Of a stretch of 64,000 nt of DNA, positions 38,765 to 48,698 are shown piece by piece. This DNA comes from Methylobacterium isbiliense. GTDB lineage: Bacteria; Pseudomonadota; Alphaproteobacteria; Rhizobiales; Beijerinckiaceae. Numbering within the stretch: position 1 is the first letter of the stretch; each line of letters begins with the position of its first letter. A program made the translations under genes and the position numbers. Under the pieces are notes generated by a model, which saw nothing but the letters and a program-made list of their open reading frames with translations, was not told where the DNA came from and did no database searches. The DNA is taken from contig NZ_BPQQ01000016.1 in assembly GCF_022179325.1 (NCBI RefSeq), forward strand, positions 1-64,000, written 5' to 3'.

Positions 38765-40108
38765 TCAGGCCTTCCCTTTGCCGCGCGCCCAGCCGGGCTT
38801 CACCGCCTGCCGCGCCCGGCCGAGCGCGAGCGCCTCCGGCGGCACGTCGTCGGTGATCACCGAGCCCGACCCCACATAGGCCCCCGCCCCCACCGCGACG
38901 GGCGCCACGAGCGCCGAATTCGAGCCGATGAAGGCCCCCTCCCCGATCACCGTGCGGTGCTTGTTCACGCCGTCGTAGTTGCAGGTGATGGTGCCGGCCC
39001 CGAGGTTGGCGCGGGCGCCGACCTCGGCATCGCCGACATAGGAGAGGTGGTTCACCTTGGCGCCCGCGCCGATCGCGGCGTTCTTCACCTCGACGAAGTT
39101 GCCGATCCGCGCGCCCTCCGCCAGCCGGGCGCCGGGCCGCAGCCGCGCGTAGGGGCCGACCTGCACGCCCGGCGCGAGCTCGGCCTTCTCCAGATGCGAG
39201 AAGGCGTGGATGACGCAGGCATCACCCACCACGACGCCGGGGCCGAACACCACGTGCGGCTCCACCACCACGTCGCGGCCGAGCCGCGTGTCGTGGCTGA
39301 GGAAGACGGTCTCGGGCGCGATCAGGGTCGCGCCGGCCAGCATGGCCTCGCGGCGCAGCCGGGCCTGGATCGCGGCCTCGGCGGCGGCGAGCTGCACCCG
39401 GTCGTTGACGCCCTGCGCCTCCGCCTCCTCCACCGGCACCACCGCGACCCGGCGGCCATCCGCCACCGCGAGCGCCACCGCGTCGGGCAGGTAGTACTCG
39501 CCGGCGGCATTGTCGTTGCCGATCCGGCCCAGGAGGTCGAGGGCCAGCGCCCCCGAGAGCGCCATCAGCCCGGCATTGCTCAGGCGCACGCGGCGCTCGT
39601 CGGGACTCGCATCCTTCTCCTCGCGGATCGCCACCACGCGCTCGCCCTCGGCGAGCACCCGGCCGTAGCCGGTCGGATCCGCCGCCTCGAAGGCCAGCAC
39701 CGCCACCGCCGCGCCCTCGGCCAGCGGCGCGCGCAGCCGCGCCAGGGTCTCGGGGCGGATCAGGGGCGTGTCGCCGAAGGCGATCACCACGTCGTCGGCA
39801 CCGGCCTCCAGGGCGGGCCGGGCCGCCAGGACCGCATGCGCGGTGCCGAGCCGCTCGGCCTGCGGGAAGACGCGCGCGCCCGGCGCCGCAGCCTCGATCG
39901 CGGCGGCCACGTCGGCGCGGCCGGGCTCCACCACCACGGCGATGTCGGTCGCGCCGGCCTCCCGCACGCTGGCGAGCACGTGGGCGAGCATCGGCCGGCC
40001 CGCGAGCGGATGCAGCACCTTCGGCAGGTCCGAGCGCATCCGCGTGCCCTTGCCGGCTGCGAGCACGACGGCGAGGAGCGAGCGGGGGGGTGTGGCGGTC
40101 ACGGGCAT
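38765..40108 (-). CDS. glmU: Bifunctional GlmU (UDP-GlcNAc pyrophosphorylase / GlcN-1-P acetyltransferase)
   Basis: The protein has 447 residues. The N-terminal nucleotidyltransferase is [20 protein letters not shown] with [10 protein letters not shown] and YYLPDAV. The C-terminal left-handed beta-helix carries [20 protein letters not shown], the acetyltransferase active-site stretch, and [11 protein letters not shown]. It catalyses the last two steps to UDP-GlcNAc. The start follows GAGGAGCC. Pairing with glmS downstream puts most of the GlcN branch in one unit. Confidence 0.98.
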   Translation of the reverse strand: MPVTATPPRSLLAVVLAAGKGTRMRSDLPKVLHPLAGRPMLAHVLASVREAGATDIAVVVEPGRADVAAAIEAAAPGARVFPQAERLGTAHAVLAARPALEAGADDVVIAFGDTPLIRPETLARLRAPLAEGAAVAVLAFEAADPTGYGRVLAEGERVVAIREEKDASPDERRVRLSNAGLMALSGALALDLLGRIGNDNAAGEYYLPDAVALAVADGRRVAVVPVEEAEAQGVNDRVQLAAAEAAIQARLRREAMLAGATLIAPETVFLSHDTRLGRDVVVEPHVVFGPGVVVGDACVIHAFSHLEKAELAPGVQVGPYARLRPGARLAEGARIGNFVEVKNAAIGAGAKVNHLSYVGDAEVGARANLGAGTITCNYDGVNKHRTVIGEGAFIGSNSALVAPVAVGAGAYVGSGSVITDDVPPEALALGRARQAVKPGWARGKGKA

Positions 40109-40284
40109 CGGGCTCCTCGTCCGGCTGGGCGCTCACGGTCTAGCCGAATCGGCGCGCGCGGCAAACGCGGAGCGCGGCAGCGCCGCAACGCCCGGGCGCC
40201 TTCTCGCTTCTTTAACCCCCGGTTCAGGCCGCGACGTGGTACACGGCCCGCGAGCCCCTTCGATTCCGAGCCAGACCCGAGCGC

Positions 40285-41940
40285 ATGACGCGACGCCGCC
40301 CCGCCCCGCCCCGGCCGACCACCCCAGGAGGCGAGTTCGACCGTCGCGCGGTGCTGACGCTCGCCGGCACGGGCCTGATCCTGGCGGGCGCCGCCCGCGC
40401 GCAGGATCCGCCGGTGCCGACGCTGGCGGACGGCGAGCGGTTCGATCCGGCCCAGGTGGTGGAGATCGCCCGGGCGCTCGCGCGCAAGCCCTTCGCGGCC
40501 CCGCCTACCGACCTCCCGGCCCCCTTCGGCGACCTCACCTACGAGCAATACGTCGCGATCCGGCCCAAGCCCGAGCTTCTGGTGTGGCGCGACCAGGGCC
40601 GCGGCTTCGTGGTCGAGCCGCTGCACCGGGGCTTCCTGTTCCGCAACCCGGTGGCGCTCCACACGGTGGAGGACGGGGTGGTGCGCCGCATCGCCTACGA
40701 CCGCGCCCAGTTCACGTTCGGCAAGACGACGCCCCCCGAGGAGGGGCGCGACCTCGGCTTCTCCGGCTTCCGGCTCTACGCGAGCTTCGGCGGCGGGGCG
40801 CCGGCCGATTGCGCGATCTTCCAGGGCGCCTCGTTCTTCCGGGCCCTCGCGGCCGGCCAGAGCTACGGGGTCACCGCGCGGGCGCTGACGCTGCGCCCGG
40901 CCGAGGCCAAGGGCGAGGAGTTTCCGCTCTTCCGCGCCTTCTGGCTGGAGCGGCCCGCGCCGGGCAGCGGGCAGATCGTCATGCACGCGCTCGTCGATTC
41001 CGACTCGGCGACGGCGGCGCTGCACATGACGCTGCGGCCCGGCGACGCCACGCTGGTCGATATCGAGGCGACGCTGTGCCCGCGCACGCCCCTGGAGCAT
41101 GTCGGGATCGGCGGCATGACGGGCGCCTACCTGTTCGGCTCGGCCGACCGGCGCGGCGTCGACGATGCCCGGGCCGCCGCCCACGAGATCGACGGGCTGC
41201 AGATCCGCAACGGCTGGGGCGAGGCGATCTGGCGGCCGGTGCAGAACCCCGAGACGCTGCAGATCTCCGCCTTCCTCGACCAGGATCCGAAGGGGTTCGG
41301 CCTCGTGCAGCGCGAGCGCGGCTACGCGGGGTTCCAGGACGACGTGCAGCGCTGGGAGAAGCGCCCGAGCCTGTGGATCGAGCCGTTCAGCACCTGGGGG
41401 CCGGGCCGCGAGCAGCGGCCGTGGGGGGCGGGGGCGGTGCAGCTCATCGAGATCCCGAGCGAATCCGAGGTCAACGAGAACATCCTGGCCTATTGGCGGC
41501 CGAAGGAGCCGATCACCCAGGAGACGGCCTTCAGCTACCGGCAGTTCTGGTGCTGGACCGTGCCCGGCGCGCCGCCGCTCGCCCTCTGCTCCAGCACGCG
41601 GATCGGCAAGGGCAGCGCGGGCAAGCGGCGGCTCTTCCTGGTGGACTTCACCGGCGAGGCGCCCTTCCAGCCCGGCATCGCCCCCGAGGCGCTGCGGATC
41701 GCGGTCTCGGCCTCGCCCGGCGCGATCGTGCAGCCCAAGCCGGATGCCAAACCCGATGCGCCCCAGCCCCGGCGCGATCCGCAATTCAAGCCCGTCCTCT
41801 ACCTCTATCCGGAGCGCAAGACGGTGCGGGCCGTCTTCGAGCTCGATCCCGGCGGCGAGACCGCGTGCGAACTGCGCCTGACCATCAAGAACGGCGACCA
41901 ACCGGTCAGTGAGACATGGCTCTATCGTTGGACCCTGTGA
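40285..41940 (+). CDS. opgG: Periplasmic glucan biosynthesis protein OpgG/OpgD
   Basis: The protein has 551 residues, the size of OpgD. The N-terminal signal contains DRRAVLTLAG, resembling a twin-arginine signal as in OpgD. The body has the MdoG fold signatures FGDLTYEQYVAIRPKPELLVW, GASFFRALAAGQSYGVTAR and FQDDVQRWEKRPSLWIEP. It works in the periplasm in forming osmoregulated periplasmic glucans. It overlaps the opgH start by 25 bp. The OpgG-versus-OpgD choice is based on size and signal only. Confidence 0.92.
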   Translation: MTRRRPAPPRPTTPGGEFDRRAVLTLAGTGLILAGAARAQDPPVPTLADGERFDPAQVVEIARALARKPFAAPPTDLPAPFGDLTYEQYVAIRPKPELLVWRDQGRGFVVEPLHRGFLFRNPVALHTVEDGVVRRIAYDRAQFTFGKTTPPEEGRDLGFSGFRLYASFGGGAPADCAIFQGASFFRALAAGQSYGVTARALTLRPAEAKGEEFPLFRAFWLERPAPGSGQIVMHALVDSDSATAALHMTLRPGDATLVDIEATLCPRTPLEHVGIGGMTGAYLFGSADRRGVDDARAAAHEIDGLQIRNGWGEAIWRPVQNPETLQISAFLDQDPKGFGLVQRERGYAGFQDDVQRWEKRPSLWIEPFSTWGPGREQRPWGAGAVQLIEIPSESEVNENILAYWRPKEPITQETAFSYRQFWCWTVPGAPPLALCSSTRIGKGSAGKRRLFLVDFTGEAPFQPGIAPEALRIAVSASPGAIVQPKPDAKPDAPQPRRDPQFKPVLYLYPERKTVRAVFELDPGGETACELRLTIKNGDQPVSETWLYRWTL

Positions 41941-44051
41941 CGCCCGCGCCGACCATCGTGCCGGCGGTGCCGCCCGAGGCGCCGCTCGCCATGCCGGTGC
42001 AGGATCTCTCCCGCTGGTCGGAGGCCGACGGGCACCGGCCGGCCGCGCACCCGACGCCGACGCTCGCGCGGCTGTTCGTGTTCGGTGGCGCAGGCCTGCT
42101 CACCGCCTACGGCGCCGTGCAGATGTACGAGGTCGTGTCGGTGGCCGGCAGCACCACGGCGCTGCAATGGCTGCTGCTGCTGCTCTTCACCCTCAACTTC
42201 TCGTGGATCGCGCTCGCCTTCACCTCGGCGCTGCTCGGCTTCGCGGCGCTGCTGCGCCGCCGCGGCCCCGATCCGGCGCCGGGGCCGCTGACCACCCGCA
42301 CCGCCGTGGTGATGCCGGTCTACAACGAGGCCACGGCGCGCACCTTCGCGGCCGTGGAGGCGATCCGCGAGTCGATCGAGGTGACCGGCCAGGGGGCGCA
42401 GTTCGACTACTGGGTCCTGTCGGATTCGACCCAGGCCGATGCCTGGATCGCCGAGGAGCGCGCCTTCCTGGCCCTGCGCCATAAGCTCGGGGACGGGGCG
42501 CGGCTCTACTACCGCCACCGGCCCAAGAACCACCACCGCAAGGCCGGCAACATCGCCGACTTCGTCAGCCGCTGGGGCGGGCACTACGACCGTATGCTGG
42601 TGCTCGACGCCGACAGCCTGATGAGCGGGGATTGCGTCGTGCGCCTCGCCGCCGCCATGCAGGCCGACCCGGATGCCGGGATCATCCAGTCGCTGCCCCT
42701 GATCATCAACCGCAACACGCTGTTCGCGCGCGTCCAGCAATTCGCCGCGCGCATCTACGGGCCGGTGATCGCCACCGGCCTGTCGCTGTGGTCGGGGCGG
42801 GACGGCAATTACTGGGGCCACAACGCGATCATCCGCACCCGAGCCTTCGCGGCGCATTGCGGGCTGCCGGACCTGCCCGGCAAGCCGCCCTTCGGGGGGC
42901 ACGTGCTGAGCCACGATTTCGTCGAGGCGGCCCTGATCCGGCGAGCGGGCTGGAGCGTCACCATGCTCCCAGACCTGCCCGGTTCCTACGAGGAGAGCCC
43001 GCCCTCGCTCATCGACATCGCGGTGCGCGACCGGCGCTGGGCGCAGGGCAACCTGCAGCACGCCCGCCTCATCGGCACGGCGGGCCTCAAGCTGCCCTCG
43101 CGCCAGCACTTCGCCACCGGCATCGCCGGCTACGTCGCCTCGCCGCTCTGGGCCGCGCAGTTGGTGGTCGGCGTCGCGCTCGCCCTCCAGACCGCCTACA
43201 TCCGGCCCGAATACTTCCCGAGCGAGTTCCGCCTCTACCCGGTCTGGCCGCGCTTCGACCCCGAGCGCGCGCTGCAGCTGTTCGGGCTCACCATGGGCAT
43301 CCTGCTCGCCCCGAAGCTGTTCGGCCTCGTGCTGGCGCTCCTCGACCGCGCGGTGCGCCGGGCGAGCGGCGGCGCGATCCGGCTCGTGCTCTCGGCGCTG
43401 ATCGAGACCCTGCTCTCGGCCCTGATCGCCCCGATCGCCATGCTGATCCAGTCCGGCTCGGTGGTGCAGATCCTGCTCGGACGCGACACGGGCTGGAACC
43501 CGCAGCGGCGCGACGACGGCTCGATCCCGTTCCGCGACATCGTGCGCCGCCACCGCTGGCACACGATCCTCGGGCTCGTCTCCGGCATCGCCGCCTTCGC
43601 GATCGCGACCTCGCTGTTCCTGTGGATGTCGCCGACGATCCTGGGCCTCGTGCTGGCCATCCCGATCTCCTGGGCGAGCGGACAGCTCACCTACGGGCTC
43701 GCCCTCAAGCGGCTCGGCCTGCTGATGACGCCCGAGGAGCGCGAGCCGCCCGCGGTGGCGCTGCGCGCCGCCGCACTCCAGGCCGAGAACGCCGCCCGGG
43801 GCTTCGACGACGCCGACGCCCTCGGCGCCATCCAGGCCGACGCGGCCCTGCGGCGCGCGCACGTGGCGATGCTGCCCGCCTCCCCCCCGCGCCGTCGCGG
43901 CAGCGTCGACGCGGAGCGGGTGCTGGCGCAGGCGAAGCTCGCGGAGGCCGAGACCGCCGCGGAGGCGGCCGCGTGGCTCAGCCCCAAGGAGCGCATGGCC
44001 CTCCTGCACGATGCCGCGCTGGTCGACCGGGCGGCGCGCCTGCCGGCCTGA
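41916..44051 (+). CDS. opgH: Glucans biosynthesis glucosyltransferase H
   Basis: The protein has 711 residues, shorter than E. coli OpgH (847) but usual in alphaproteobacteria. GT2 motifs: VVMPVYNEATARTFAAVEAI, MLVLDADSLMSGD (DxD-like), EAALIRRAGWSVTML and RRWAQGNLQHARL (the RW motif). Several membrane helices lie before and after the catalytic domain. It polymerises UDP-glucose into the linear backbone of periplasmic glucan and exports it. Translation is coupled to opgG through the overlap. Confidence 0.95.
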   Translation: MALSLDPVTPAPTIVPAVPPEAPLAMPVQDLSRWSEADGHRPAAHPTPTLARLFVFGGAGLLTAYGAVQMYEVVSVAGSTTALQWLLLLLFTLNFSWIALAFTSALLGFAALLRRRGPDPAPGPLTTRTAVVMPVYNEATARTFAAVEAIRESIEVTGQGAQFDYWVLSDSTQADAWIAEERAFLALRHKLGDGARLYYRHRPKNHHRKAGNIADFVSRWGGHYDRMLVLDADSLMSGDCVVRLAAAMQADPDAGIIQSLPLIINRNTLFARVQQFAARIYGPVIATGLSLWSGRDGNYWGHNAIIRTRAFAAHCGLPDLPGKPPFGGHVLSHDFVEAALIRRAGWSVTMLPDLPGSYEESPPSLIDIAVRDRRWAQGNLQHARLIGTAGLKLPSRQHFATGIAGYVASPLWAAQLVVGVALALQTAYIRPEYFPSEFRLYPVWPRFDPERALQLFGLTMGILLAPKLFGLVLALLDRAVRRASGGAIRLVLSALIETLLSALIAPIAMLIQSGSVVQILLGRDTGWNPQRRDDGSIPFRDIVRRHRWHTILGLVSGIAAFAIATSLFLWMSPTILGLVLAIPISWASGQLTYGLALKRLGLLMTPEEREPPAVALRAAALQAENAARGFDDADALGAIQADAALRRAHVAMLPASPPRRRGSVDAERVLAQAKLAEAETAAEAAAWLSPKERMALLHDAALVDRAARLPA

Positions 44052-44197
44052 CGCCCGGCCCGTTAAGCCACCGCTAACCCTAACGGTTTACTCCGAGGCC
44101 CGAGGCGGGACACGGGACCGGCGCCGTCCGGCCGCATTCCGCCCTCGTGGACACCGGTGCCCTGCGGCGGCAGGTCCGGCGCAGGCGGAGGCCCGTG

Positions 44198-45760
44198 GTG
44201 GACAAGCGGCCGAGGGGCAGGGTGCAGGACCAATCGGCGGCCCGGCGCCCGGCCGCGCTCGGCCTCGCGCTCGCCGCCTGCCTCGCCCTGGCCGAGCCGG
44301 CCCCGGCTCAGCCCGTCCCCGGCCGTGCGCCGGATCCCGTTCCCCTCCCCGCACCGTCCGCCGGGTTGCCGAACCCTCTCGGCGAGGCGGGCCTGCGCGG
44401 CTCCGCCAACCCGGCCGTCACCGCCAGGGCCGCGAGCGCGGGCGAGCGCCGCCGAGAGCCGCCCCGGCGACCCTCGCGCCCGCCCGCCAGGGCGGTGGTG
44501 CGGGCGGTGACGCAGGTGCCCTCCGAGGACCTGCGGGTGCGCCCGATCGTGCAGGTGCCGGTGACGGGGGTGCCGGATCCGGTGGCGGCCGTCCCGCTCC
44601 TGCGCCGGCGGATCGATCCGACCGACCCCTACGCGCCGCTCGGGGTCGAGGTCGGCAGCATCACGTTCTTCCCGGCCTTCCAGCAGAGCGTCGGCTACGA
44701 CACCAACCCGGACCGGGCGTTCGTCCCCAAGGCCTCGGCGGTCCTGCGCAGCGAGGGCGAGCTGCGGCTCCAGAGCGACTGGTCGGCGCACGCGCTCTCG
44801 GGCGAGTTGCGCGGCGCCTACAACACCTATCCGGACAACCGCACCGCCAACCGGCCGGACGGCGACGGCGCGCTGCGCCTGCGCCTCGATGCCGCCCGCG
44901 ACACGCGGATCGAGATCGAGGGACGCTACCTCGTCACCACCCAGCGCGTCGGCAGCCCGGACCTCAACGCCCTGTCGCTGCGCGAGCGCCCGATCGTGGC
45001 CGCCTACGGCGGCACCGTCGGCGTGGTGCAGGATTTCAACCGCCTCCAGGTCTCGTTGCGCGGCCTCGTGGACCGGCAGAGCTTCGACGACGCGGTGCGC
45101 ACCGACGGGACGGTAATCCCGCAGGGGGACCGCAACGCCAACACCTACGGGCTGCGCCTGCGCACCGGCTACGAGATCAGGCCCGGCCTGACGCCCTTCG
45201 TGGATGCGCTCGTGGATACCCGCGTCCACGACTTCGCGGTGGACTTCAACGGCTACCGCCGCGATTCGGACGGGCTGACGCTCCGGGCGGGCAGCACCTT
45301 CGAGCTGAGCCGGATCCTCACCGGCGAGGTCTCGGGCGGCTGGCTGCGCCGCACCTACGCCGACCGGCGGCTGCGGGACGTGACCGGCCCGGTTCTCGAC
45401 GGGGCGCTGATCTGGGCGGCCACGCCCCTCACCACGGTCCGGCTCGGCGCGAGCACCGGCGTGGTCGAGACGGTGGTGGTGGGCGCGAGCGGGATCCTGA
45501 CCCAAGCCGCGCTCCTCGAAGTGACGCACGACCTGCGGCGCAACCTGCGGCTGACGCTGCTCGGCTCGGTGTTCACCAACGACTACCAGGGCGTGCGCAT
45601 CCAGGAGGACGGCTACGCGGCCGGGATCAAGATCGACTACCGGCTGAACCGCTGGCTCGGGCTGCGGGCGAGCTACACGCACGAGAACCTGCGCAGCACC
45701 GCCACCCGCTCGTCCTACGATTCGGACACCTTCCTGTTCGGCGTGCGGGTCAATCCCTGA
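44198..45760 (+). CDS. Outer-membrane beta-barrel protein (BBP2 type)
   Basis: About 520 residues. The start is uncertain: GTG at 44198 has GGAGG with fair spacing and gives a signal peptide (LGLALAACLALAEPAPAQ), while a GTG at 44147 has no site. After a Pro/Ala-rich linker, a barrel begins at SVGYDTNPDRAF, a typical BBP2 opening. Alternating beta strands continue to the last strand, which ends in FGVRVNP. It may be an outer-membrane porin, or a secretin-like channel, associated with the glucan operon just upstream. The role is unknown. Confidence 0.75.
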   Translation: MDKRPRGRVQDQSAARRPAALGLALAACLALAEPAPAQPVPGRAPDPVPLPAPSAGLPNPLGEAGLRGSANPAVTARAASAGERRREPPRRPSRPPARAVVRAVTQVPSEDLRVRPIVQVPVTGVPDPVAAVPLLRRRIDPTDPYAPLGVEVGSITFFPAFQQSVGYDTNPDRAFVPKASAVLRSEGELRLQSDWSAHALSGELRGAYNTYPDNRTANRPDGDGALRLRLDAARDTRIEIEGRYLVTTQRVGSPDLNALSLRERPIVAAYGGTVGVVQDFNRLQVSLRGLVDRQSFDDAVRTDGTVIPQGDRNANTYGLRLRTGYEIRPGLTPFVDALVDTRVHDFAVDFNGYRRDSDGLTLRAGSTFELSRILTGEVSGGWLRRTYADRRLRDVTGPVLDGALIWAATPLTTVRLGASTGVVETVVVGASGILTQAALLEVTHDLRRNLRLTLLGSVFTNDYQGVRIQEDGYAAGIKIDYRLNRWLGLRASYTHENLRSTATRSSYDSDTFLFGVRVNP

Positions 45761-45764
45761 TCCC

Positions 45765-46841
45765 TCAGCGCCGCCCGCGGGCGGCGACCGGGATCTCGCC
45801 GACGATCCGCCCGCCGCGCGTCGCCACCAGCCGGTCGGCCATGTTCACGACGACGCAGACGTGGTTGGGCACCACCCGCACCACCGTGCCGACCTCCGGC
45901 CCGGCCGCCACGCCCGAGAGATCGAGGAAGCCGTGCTCCTCGGCGAGCTTGTGGATGCGGGCCTGCGGGTATTCCCGGATCAGCCCGTAGCCGTCGAGCC
46001 CGCCGCCGGGATCGGCCGTGAGGGTCTTGGAGCCCGCATCCAGCACGCCGCGCGTCGGCGTGGCGCGGCTCACCACGGTCGTCACCACCTCGAGGGCGCA
46101 ATCGTCCAGGGTGGCGGCCCCGCAGGCCACCATCATGCGGTCGTTGAAGATCGAGGTGCCGGAGCGGTGCTCGGTGGCGCCCCGGACCTCGCCGAGATGG
46201 CGCAGGTTCGGGGTTCCGCCGGTGGAGACGATGCCGGCGGCGAGCCCTTCCCCGCGCAGGCCCTCCTGCGCGGCGTCGAGGAAGGCCTGGGTCGCCGCCG
46301 TGCCGTCCTCCGGCGGATAGAGCAGGACGCCGGCGAAGCGCAGCGAGGGGGCGTCGGCGATGAGGCGCGCCAGCGCCACCGCCTCGCCGGGGGTCGCGAC
46401 CCCGGCACGGCCGCGGCCCGTGTCGCACTCAACCACCACGTCGAGCACCCGCCCGGCCGCCTGCGCCGCCTCCGCGAGGCCCACCACCACGGCGGGATGG
46501 TCCGAGCTCACGGTCAGTGCCGTGCGGCGCAGGAGGCCGGTGAGGCGCCCGAGCTTGTCCGCGCCCAGCAGGTTGTAGCTGATCAGGATGTCGGTGAGGC
46601 CGGCCTGCGCCATCACCTCGGCCTCGCCGAGGGTCTGGCAGGTGAGGCCGCGCGCGCCGGCCTCGCGCTGGCGCCGCGCGAGGTCGGGGCTCTTGTGGGT
46701 CTTGATGTGCGGGCGGTTGGCGAGGCCCGCCGCCTCGCAGGCGGCCTGGAGCCGGGCGATGTTGCGGTCCACCCGGTCGAGGTCGATCATCAGGGAGGGC
46801 GACCCGAAGGTGCGGACGACCTCTTCGGCAAGCGTGGTCAT
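45765..46841 (-). CDS. D-threonine aldolase / D-serine dehydratase-like PLP enzyme
   Basis: The protein has 358 residues with an alanine-racemase-type barrel. The PLP lysine is Lys47 in RPHIKTHKSPDLA. The phosphate/ring region is STGGTPNLRH, and the metal site His327-x-Cys329 (NHVCVVVN) near the end is typical of the DSD1/DTA family. Such enzymes cleave D-threonine to glycine and acetaldehyde or deaminate D-serine; which one cannot be told. It is convergent with the beta-barrel gene, with only 4 bp between the stops. Confidence 0.88.
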   Translation of the reverse strand: MTTLAEEVVRTFGSPSLMIDLDRVDRNIARLQAACEAAGLANRPHIKTHKSPDLARRQREAGARGLTCQTLGEAEVMAQAGLTDILISYNLLGADKLGRLTGLLRRTALTVSSDHPAVVVGLAEAAQAAGRVLDVVVECDTGRGRAGVATPGEAVALARLIADAPSLRFAGVLLYPPEDGTAATQAFLDAAQEGLRGEGLAAGIVSTGGTPNLRHLGEVRGATEHRSGTSIFNDRMMVACGAATLDDCALEVVTTVVSRATPTRGVLDAGSKTLTADPGGGLDGYGLIREYPQARIHKLAEEHGFLDLSGVAAGPEVGTVVRVVPNHVCVVVNMADRLVATRGGRIVGEIPVAARGRR

Positions 46842-46915
46842 GGGGCCTCCTCGGCATCGTCGTCTCGGCAGACCGGGTGCGGTTCGCCGAGAAGAGGAGG
46901 CCGAGTCAAGCCGGC

Positions 46916-47527
46916 TCAGCGGGCGAGCGTGAGCGGGGCGCCGGATTTCGACAGCGCGCCGTCGAGGCCGCCGCCGCCGGGGCGCAGGCGCGCCGCGACG
47001 GTGCCGCCCGGCTGGTAGAGGTAGACCTCTCCGTCGCGGTAATCCCAGGCCGTGACCTTCGCCAGATCCTTGTTGCTGCAGCCGGCCGAGCTGGCCTTGT
47101 AGAGATCGAGCGCCGGCGTACTGGCGAGCGTCACCCGGCAGGTGGCGCCGGTGGCGTCCCGCGCGGTCCAGCCGCCGACCACCCCGGAGCGGCCGCCGCT
47201 CGTCACCGGCGGCGGGGGCGGCGGCGCGATGGCGGCCTGCTGCTGCACCGGCGGGGCGGCGGGTTCGGCGACAATCGGCCCGCCGGGATTGGCCGCGACC
47301 TCCGCCGGGGAGGCGCTGGCCCCCGGGGGCGGCGCCAGCGGCGCCGAGGTCACGGGACCGGCCGAGAGGCCCGGCGCGCCGAGCATCGGCTCCTCGGGCG
47401 GCAGCGCGCGCGCGGAGGGACGGGCGGCGGCGCGGGTCGTGCCGGCGTCGAAGCGGGACGAGGCGCAGGCGCTCACGGCGGTGGCGAGCGCCAGGACGGC
47501 AACGGTGCTGAGGTACGAACGCGGCAT
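46916..47527 (-). CDS. AprI/Inh-family metalloprotease-inhibitor lipoprotein
   Basis: The protein has 203 residues. The lipobox is AVSAC, giving a lipidated periplasmic protein. A long Pro/Ala linker leads to a ~90-residue Inh beta-barrel: GGWTARDATGATCRVTLAS, LYKASSAGC and VTAWDYRDGEVYLYQPGG, with two Cys able to form the family disulfide. Inh proteins block serralysin-type metalloproteases in the periplasm, but no protease gene is adjacent. It lies downstream of sdhB across a terminator, so it has its own promoter. Confidence 0.85.
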   Translation of the reverse strand: MPRSYLSTVAVLALATAVSACASSRFDAGTTRAAARPSARALPPEEPMLGAPGLSAGPVTSAPLAPPPGASASPAEVAANPGGPIVAEPAAPPVQQQAAIAPPPPPPVTSGGRSGVVGGWTARDATGATCRVTLASTPALDLYKASSAGCSNKDLAKVTAWDYRDGEVYLYQPGGTVAARLRPGGGGLDGALSKSGAPLTLAR

Positions 47528-47603
47528 CGCAGGGTCCCGATCATCTGGTTTCCCCGGCGCCATACGATCCCGCGAAGGCGGCGGCAGGGCCGCCGGACAC
47601 GGT

Positions 47604-47625
47604 AAAGGCGCCCGCAGGCGCCTTT
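47604..47625. terminator. Rho-independent terminator after sdhCDAB
   Basis: AAAGGCGCC-CGCA-GGCGCCTTT, a perfect 9-bp stem with tetraloop, flanked by T-rich DNA on both strands. It is 49 bp past the sdhB stop on the coding strand. It can work in both directions. Confidence 0.8.
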
Positions 47626-47673
47626 TCGTTCCGGTGTGGCCGGAAGGCCGCAGAGGTTCGGGCCGCGCCGCGC

Positions 47674-48456
47674 TCAGATCTCGCGGGCCACCATCATCTT
47701 CTTGATCTCGGCGATGGCCTTCGCCGGATTCAGGCCCTTCGGGCAGGTGTTGGCGCAGTTCATGATGGTGTGGCAGCGATAGAGCCGGAACGGGTCGTGC
47801 AGCGTGTCGAGCCGCTCGCCCGTGTGCTCGTCGCGCGAGTCGATCAGCCAGCGATAGGCCTGGAGCAGGGCCGCCGGGCCGAGGAAGCGGTCGCCGTTCC
47901 ACCAGTAGCTCGGGCAGGAGGTGGTGCAGCAGGCGCACAGGATGCACTCGTAGAGCCCGTCGAGACGCGCGCGGTCCTCCGGGGTCTGGCGCCACTCCTT
48001 CTCCGGGGCGGGGGTCTCGGTCTGCAGCCAGGGCTCGATCGCCGCGTGCTGGGCGAAGAAGCTCGACAAGTCCGGCACCAGATCCTTCAGCACCGGCATG
48101 TGCGGCAGCGGATAAATCTTGATCTGGCTCGACTTGCAATCCTCGATCCCGAGCGTGCAGGCCAGCGTGTTCTGCCCCATGATGTTCATGGCGCAGGAGC
48201 CGCAGATGCCCTCGCGGCAGGAGCGCCGGAAGGTCAGCGTCGGGTCGATCTTGTTCTTGATCCACAGGAGCGCGTCGAGGACCATCGGCCCGCAATCGTC
48301 GCGGTCGACGTAGTAGGTGTCGATCCGCGGATTGGCGCCGTCGTCCTGGTTCCAGCGGTAGATCCGGAACTCCTGCAGGCTCTTGGCCCCGACCGGCTTC
48401 GGCCAGGTCTTGCCTTCGGTGTACTGCGAGTTCTTGGGGAGCGTGAACTGGGCCAT
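47674..48456 (-). CDS. sdhB: Succinate dehydrogenase iron-sulfur subunit
   Basis: The protein has 260 residues. The three iron-sulfur centres are all present: [21 protein letters not shown] ligands (2Fe-2S, cysteines at the usual spacing), [13 protein letters not shown] (4Fe-4S) and [17 protein letters not shown] (3Fe-4S). It carries electrons from SdhA to the quinone site in SdhC/D on the inner face of the membrane. It follows a broken DUF433 gene rather than sdhA directly, with 3 bp between them. Confidence 0.98.
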   Translation of the reverse strand: MAQFTLPKNSQYTEGKTWPKPVGAKSLQEFRIYRWNQDDGANPRIDTYYVDRDDCGPMVLDALLWIKNKIDPTLTFRRSCREGICGSCAMNIMGQNTLACTLGIEDCKSSQIKIYPLPHMPVLKDLVPDLSSFFAQHAAIEPWLQTETPAPEKEWRQTPEDRARLDGLYECILCACCTTSCPSYWWNGDRFLGPAALLQAYRWLIDSRDEHTGERLDTLHDPFRLYRCHTIMNCANTCPKGLNPAKAIAEIKKMMVAREI

Positions 48457-48459
48457 CCG

Positions 48460-48654
48460 TCAATACCTAATGGGTTCGATCGAATCCGAGTAACCGAAGC
48501 CGAATGCCGCGGGCGTGAGCGGCAATTCGCGGTCCTGGGCGATCCAGGCCGCATGATTGCCGAGCACCATGCTCACCGTGACGCGCATGCCGCGGATGCA
48601 GGCGCGCCCTTCCATGATCGCGGGGTCGCGGGTGATCCGGCTGAACTCGGCCAT
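48460..48654 (-). pseudogene. Truncated DUF433 gene between sdhA and sdhB
   Basis: The 64-residue frame begins MAEFSRITRDPAIMEGRACI, then RGMRVTVSMVLGN, an exact DUF433 start. This family is usually an antitoxin or DNA-binding partner of ~75 residues. After residue ~33 the expected helix with PYL-like motif is missing and the sequence becomes unrelated (AQDRELPLTPAAFGFGYS). I did not find the missing half in another frame. It sits inside the sdh operon, with GGGGGTAGGG before its ATG. It may be a decayed insertion or a remodelled small protein still translated with sdhB. Confidence 0.6.
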
Positions 48655-48698
48655 CGACCCTACCCCCGCCTTCGCGACGGCCCGCACCCCAACGCGGC

